NCBI GenBank assembly: GCA_016779485.1
Contig: JADHNN010000005.1
Span: 18,246-82,245 of the forward strand
Length of the DNA: 64,000 nucleotides
Source of the DNA: Gammaproteobacteria bacterium
GTDB taxonomy: Bacteria > Pseudomonadota > Gammaproteobacteria > GCA-002705445 > GCA-002716945
Direction of reading: 5' to 3'
In this document: piece after piece, positions 62,714 through 64,000 of the stretch
How the letters are laid out: every line of letters begins with the position of its first letter
Numbering within the stretch: the stretch's first letter is position 1
Position numbers and translations under genes: made by a program
The notes under the pieces: generated by a model
The model's input: the letters and a program-made list of their open reading frames with translations, nothing else
Told to the model about the DNA's origin: nothing
Database searches by the model: none

Positions 62714-63226
62714 TCGAACATTAAAAGAATGCGAATTAATGATCGCATTAATGCAACTGAAGTACGCTTAATATCATCTACCGGGGATCAAGTAGGTGTT
62801 GTCACTAAAGCTAAAGCCTTAGAAATTGCTAAAAGTGAGGAGTTAGATTTGGTAGAAATTGTTGCCAATCAAACACCTCCAGTTTGTCGAGTGATGGATT
62901 TCGGTAAATATAAGTTCGAACAGTCGAAAAAAGCTCATGCAGCTAAAAAAAAGCAAAAACAAATTCAAGTCAAAGAGATTAAATTTAGACCTGGGACAGA
63001 AGAGGCGGATTATCAGGTTAAATTAAAAAATCTTATAAAATTCCTGCAAGGTGGAGATAAAGCCAAAATTACTATGAGATTTAGAGGTAGAGAAGCTGCG
63101 CATCAAATAATCGGTCGAGAATTTCTAGAAAGAGTTGAAAAAGATTTGTTCGAGTATGGTGTAATTGAGCAAAAGCCAGCGTTTGAGGGAAGACAGATAG
63201 TAATGGTTATAGCGCCGAAGAAATAA
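62711..63226 (+). CDS. infC: Translation initiation factor IF-3, with non-AUG start
   Basis: Prevents premature 50S joining and rejects non-AUG starts. The track uses the ATG at 62729, but the only Shine-Dalgarno (AAGGAG, 62698-62703) lies 25 bases before that. In frame, ATA at 62711 has a seven-base spacing and ATC at 62708 four, so I place the start at ATA (171 aa, beginning [13 protein letters not shown]). A rare start codon allows IF-3 to repress its own synthesis in E. coli (AUU). N-domain to ~80, lysine-rich linker, C-domain ([18 protein letters not shown]). Confidence 0.9.
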   Translation: MSNIKRMRINDRINATEVRLISSTGDQVGVVTKAKALEIAKSEELDLVEIVANQTPPVCRVMDFGKYKFEQSKKAHAAKKKQKQIQVKEIKFRPGTEEADYQVKLKNLIKFLQGGDKAKITMRFRGREAAHQIIGREFLERVEKDLFEYGVIEQKPAFEGRQIVMVIAPKK

Positions 63227-63265
63227 ATAGGATATACTACCCAAAATATTTAGTAAGAGTAAGTT

Positions 63266-63460
63266 ATGCCAAAAATGAAATCACATAGCGGTGCCGCAAA
63301 AAGGTTTAAGAAGACACCTACAGGTAATGTAAAAAGAGGGCAGTCACACCGCAGCCACATCCTTACTAAGAAAAGCACTAAAAGAAAAAGACATCTGAGA
63401 GATGACGTGGTAATAAGTGCTGCAGACAAAGCAGCAATTAATCGTATGTTACCTTATTAA
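63266..63460 (+). CDS. rpmI: 50S ribosomal protein L35
   Basis: 64 aa, highly basic: [19 protein letters not shown] at the N-terminus and [13 protein letters not shown] further on are diagnostic. Between infC and rplT as in nearly all bacteria. Confidence 0.97.
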   Translation: MPKMKSHSGAAKRFKKTPTGNVKRGQSHRSHILTKKSTKRKRHLRDDVVISAADKAAINRMLPY

Positions 63461-63473
63461 GGAGATTTAGGAC

Positions 63474-63824
63474 ATGGCAAGAGTAAAAAGAGGAGTAATT
63501 GCTGGGGCAAGGCATAAAAAAATACTTAAACTCGCAAAAGGGTATAAAGGTGCAAGAAGTCGCGTTTACAGAGTTGCAAAACAGGCTGTTATTAAAGCTG
63601 GTCAATATGCATATCGTGATAGAAGACAAAAAAAGAGACAATTTAGATCTCTTTGGATAACTAAAATTAATGCAGCGGCAAGACTAAATAATCTTTCATA
63701 TAGTCAATTCATGAATTACCTGCATAAGTCAGAACTAGAAATAGACAGAAAGATGTTAGCTGATATTGCAGCGAATAATCCAGAAAAATTTACTAACATA
63801 GTTAAGACTGTACTTCCAAATTAA
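63474..63824 (+). CDS. rplT: 50S ribosomal protein L20
   Basis: 116 aa; early 50S assembly protein and, in E. coli, repressor of rpmI-rplT translation. [30 protein letters not shown] and [18 protein letters not shown] are typical. Strong AAGGAG Shine-Dalgarno upstream. Confidence 0.97.
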   Translation: MARVKRGVIAGARHKKILKLAKGYKGARSRVYRVAKQAVIKAGQYAYRDRRQKKRQFRSLWITKINAAARLNNLSYSQFMNYLHKSELEIDRKMLADIAANNPEKFTNIVKTVLPN

Positions 63825-63838
63825 GACTTCTTTTTGCT

Positions 63839-64000
63839 ATGGATATACACCATACTGATTTAGAAAATTCACTCAAAGAAGATCTACAAAATTGTAATAA
63901 TGAACATGATTTATTACAAATCAAATCAAAATATTTAGGTAAAAAAGGTCTTTTAACATCTTTATTTGCTTCAATTAAAAATCTTGGTATAAATGAAAGA
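63839..64000 (+). CDS. pheS: Phenylalanyl-tRNA synthetase alpha subunit (5' part)
   Basis: 54 codons before the window ends: MDIHHTDLENSLKEDL, then the conserved IKSKYLGKKGLLTSLF of the N-terminal coiled-coil tRNA-binding region of PheS. Fourteen bases after rplT, in the standard order. Confidence 0.92.
   Translation, partial: MDIHHTDLENSLKEDLQNCNNEHDLLQIKSKYLGKKGLLTSLFASIKNLGINER

Overview
The window is a contiguous, gene-dense stretch of a streamlined, AT-rich gammaproteobacterial chromosome (G+C looks like roughly one third; not computed). Gene order gives the affiliation: hydrolase-ubiG beside gyrA-pheA-hisC-tyrA-aroA-cmk-rpsA-ihfB-lapAB-pyrF, queA-tgt-yajC-secDF, trmJ-iscR and the isc operon, hisS-yfgM-bamB-der, smc-ligA, nnr-tsaE-miaA-hflKC-yjeT-hisZ-purA-rlmB, rpsF-rpsR-rplI-dnaB and thrS-infC-rpmI-rplT-pheS are all gammaproteobacterial neighbourhoods, many of them closest to the Pseudomonas/Oceanospirillales arrangement. 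Intergenic gaps are tiny, many stops and starts overlap, and I see no IS element, prophage, CRISPR array or rRNA. UGA is a stop. A free-living marine lineage of SAR86 type would fit, but this is an inference from style and synteny, not a phylogeny.

Layout. 1-1.3 kb: leftward ubiG (cut by the window edge) preceded by a catalytically degenerate amidohydrolase. 1.4-12.9 kb: one long rightward run of gyrA, aromatic amino acid genes, rpsA, ihfB, LPS-regulating lapAB and pyrF. 12.9-15.8 kb: leftward PfkB kinase and zapE, tRNA-Leu, and two small genes of unknown role. 15.9-21 kb: queA-tgt-yajC-secD-secF. 21-21.7 kb: a leftward SuhB relative without its metal site. 21.7-32.2 kb: trmJ, an IscR-regulated isc operon lacking iscU, then ndk, hisS, yfgM, bamB, der. 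32.2-33.7 kb: leftward DUF4242, M23 peptidase and queF. 33.8-38.6 kb: an unusually short smc with no recognisable hinge, and ligA. 38.6-42.5 kb: leftward dapD, mltF, rne. 42.7-54.9 kb: rluC, sppA, nnr, tsaE, miaA, hflKC, a non-AUG-started yjeT, hisZ, purA, rlmB, ribosomal genes and dnaB. 54.9-64 kb: fdxA, tRNA-Asn, typA, aspC, uvrB, tRNA-Val, thrS, infC, rpmI, rplT and the start of pheS.

Most genes are ordinary housekeeping genes. What stands out is how reduction has been handled. Genes have dropped cleanly out of conserved clusters (serC, iscU, rlmN/rodZ/ispG, zipA, amiB/mutL, hfq/hflX), while two enzymes have kept full-length reading frames at their ancestral loci but lost their catalytic metal ligands (the SuhB relative and the ubiG-linked hydrolase). 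Smc has lost its hinge. Several genes carry a -10-like element only 5-9 nt before the start codon, suggesting leaderless transcripts; the best case is iscR, which also has a near-consensus type-1 IscR operator over its promoter.
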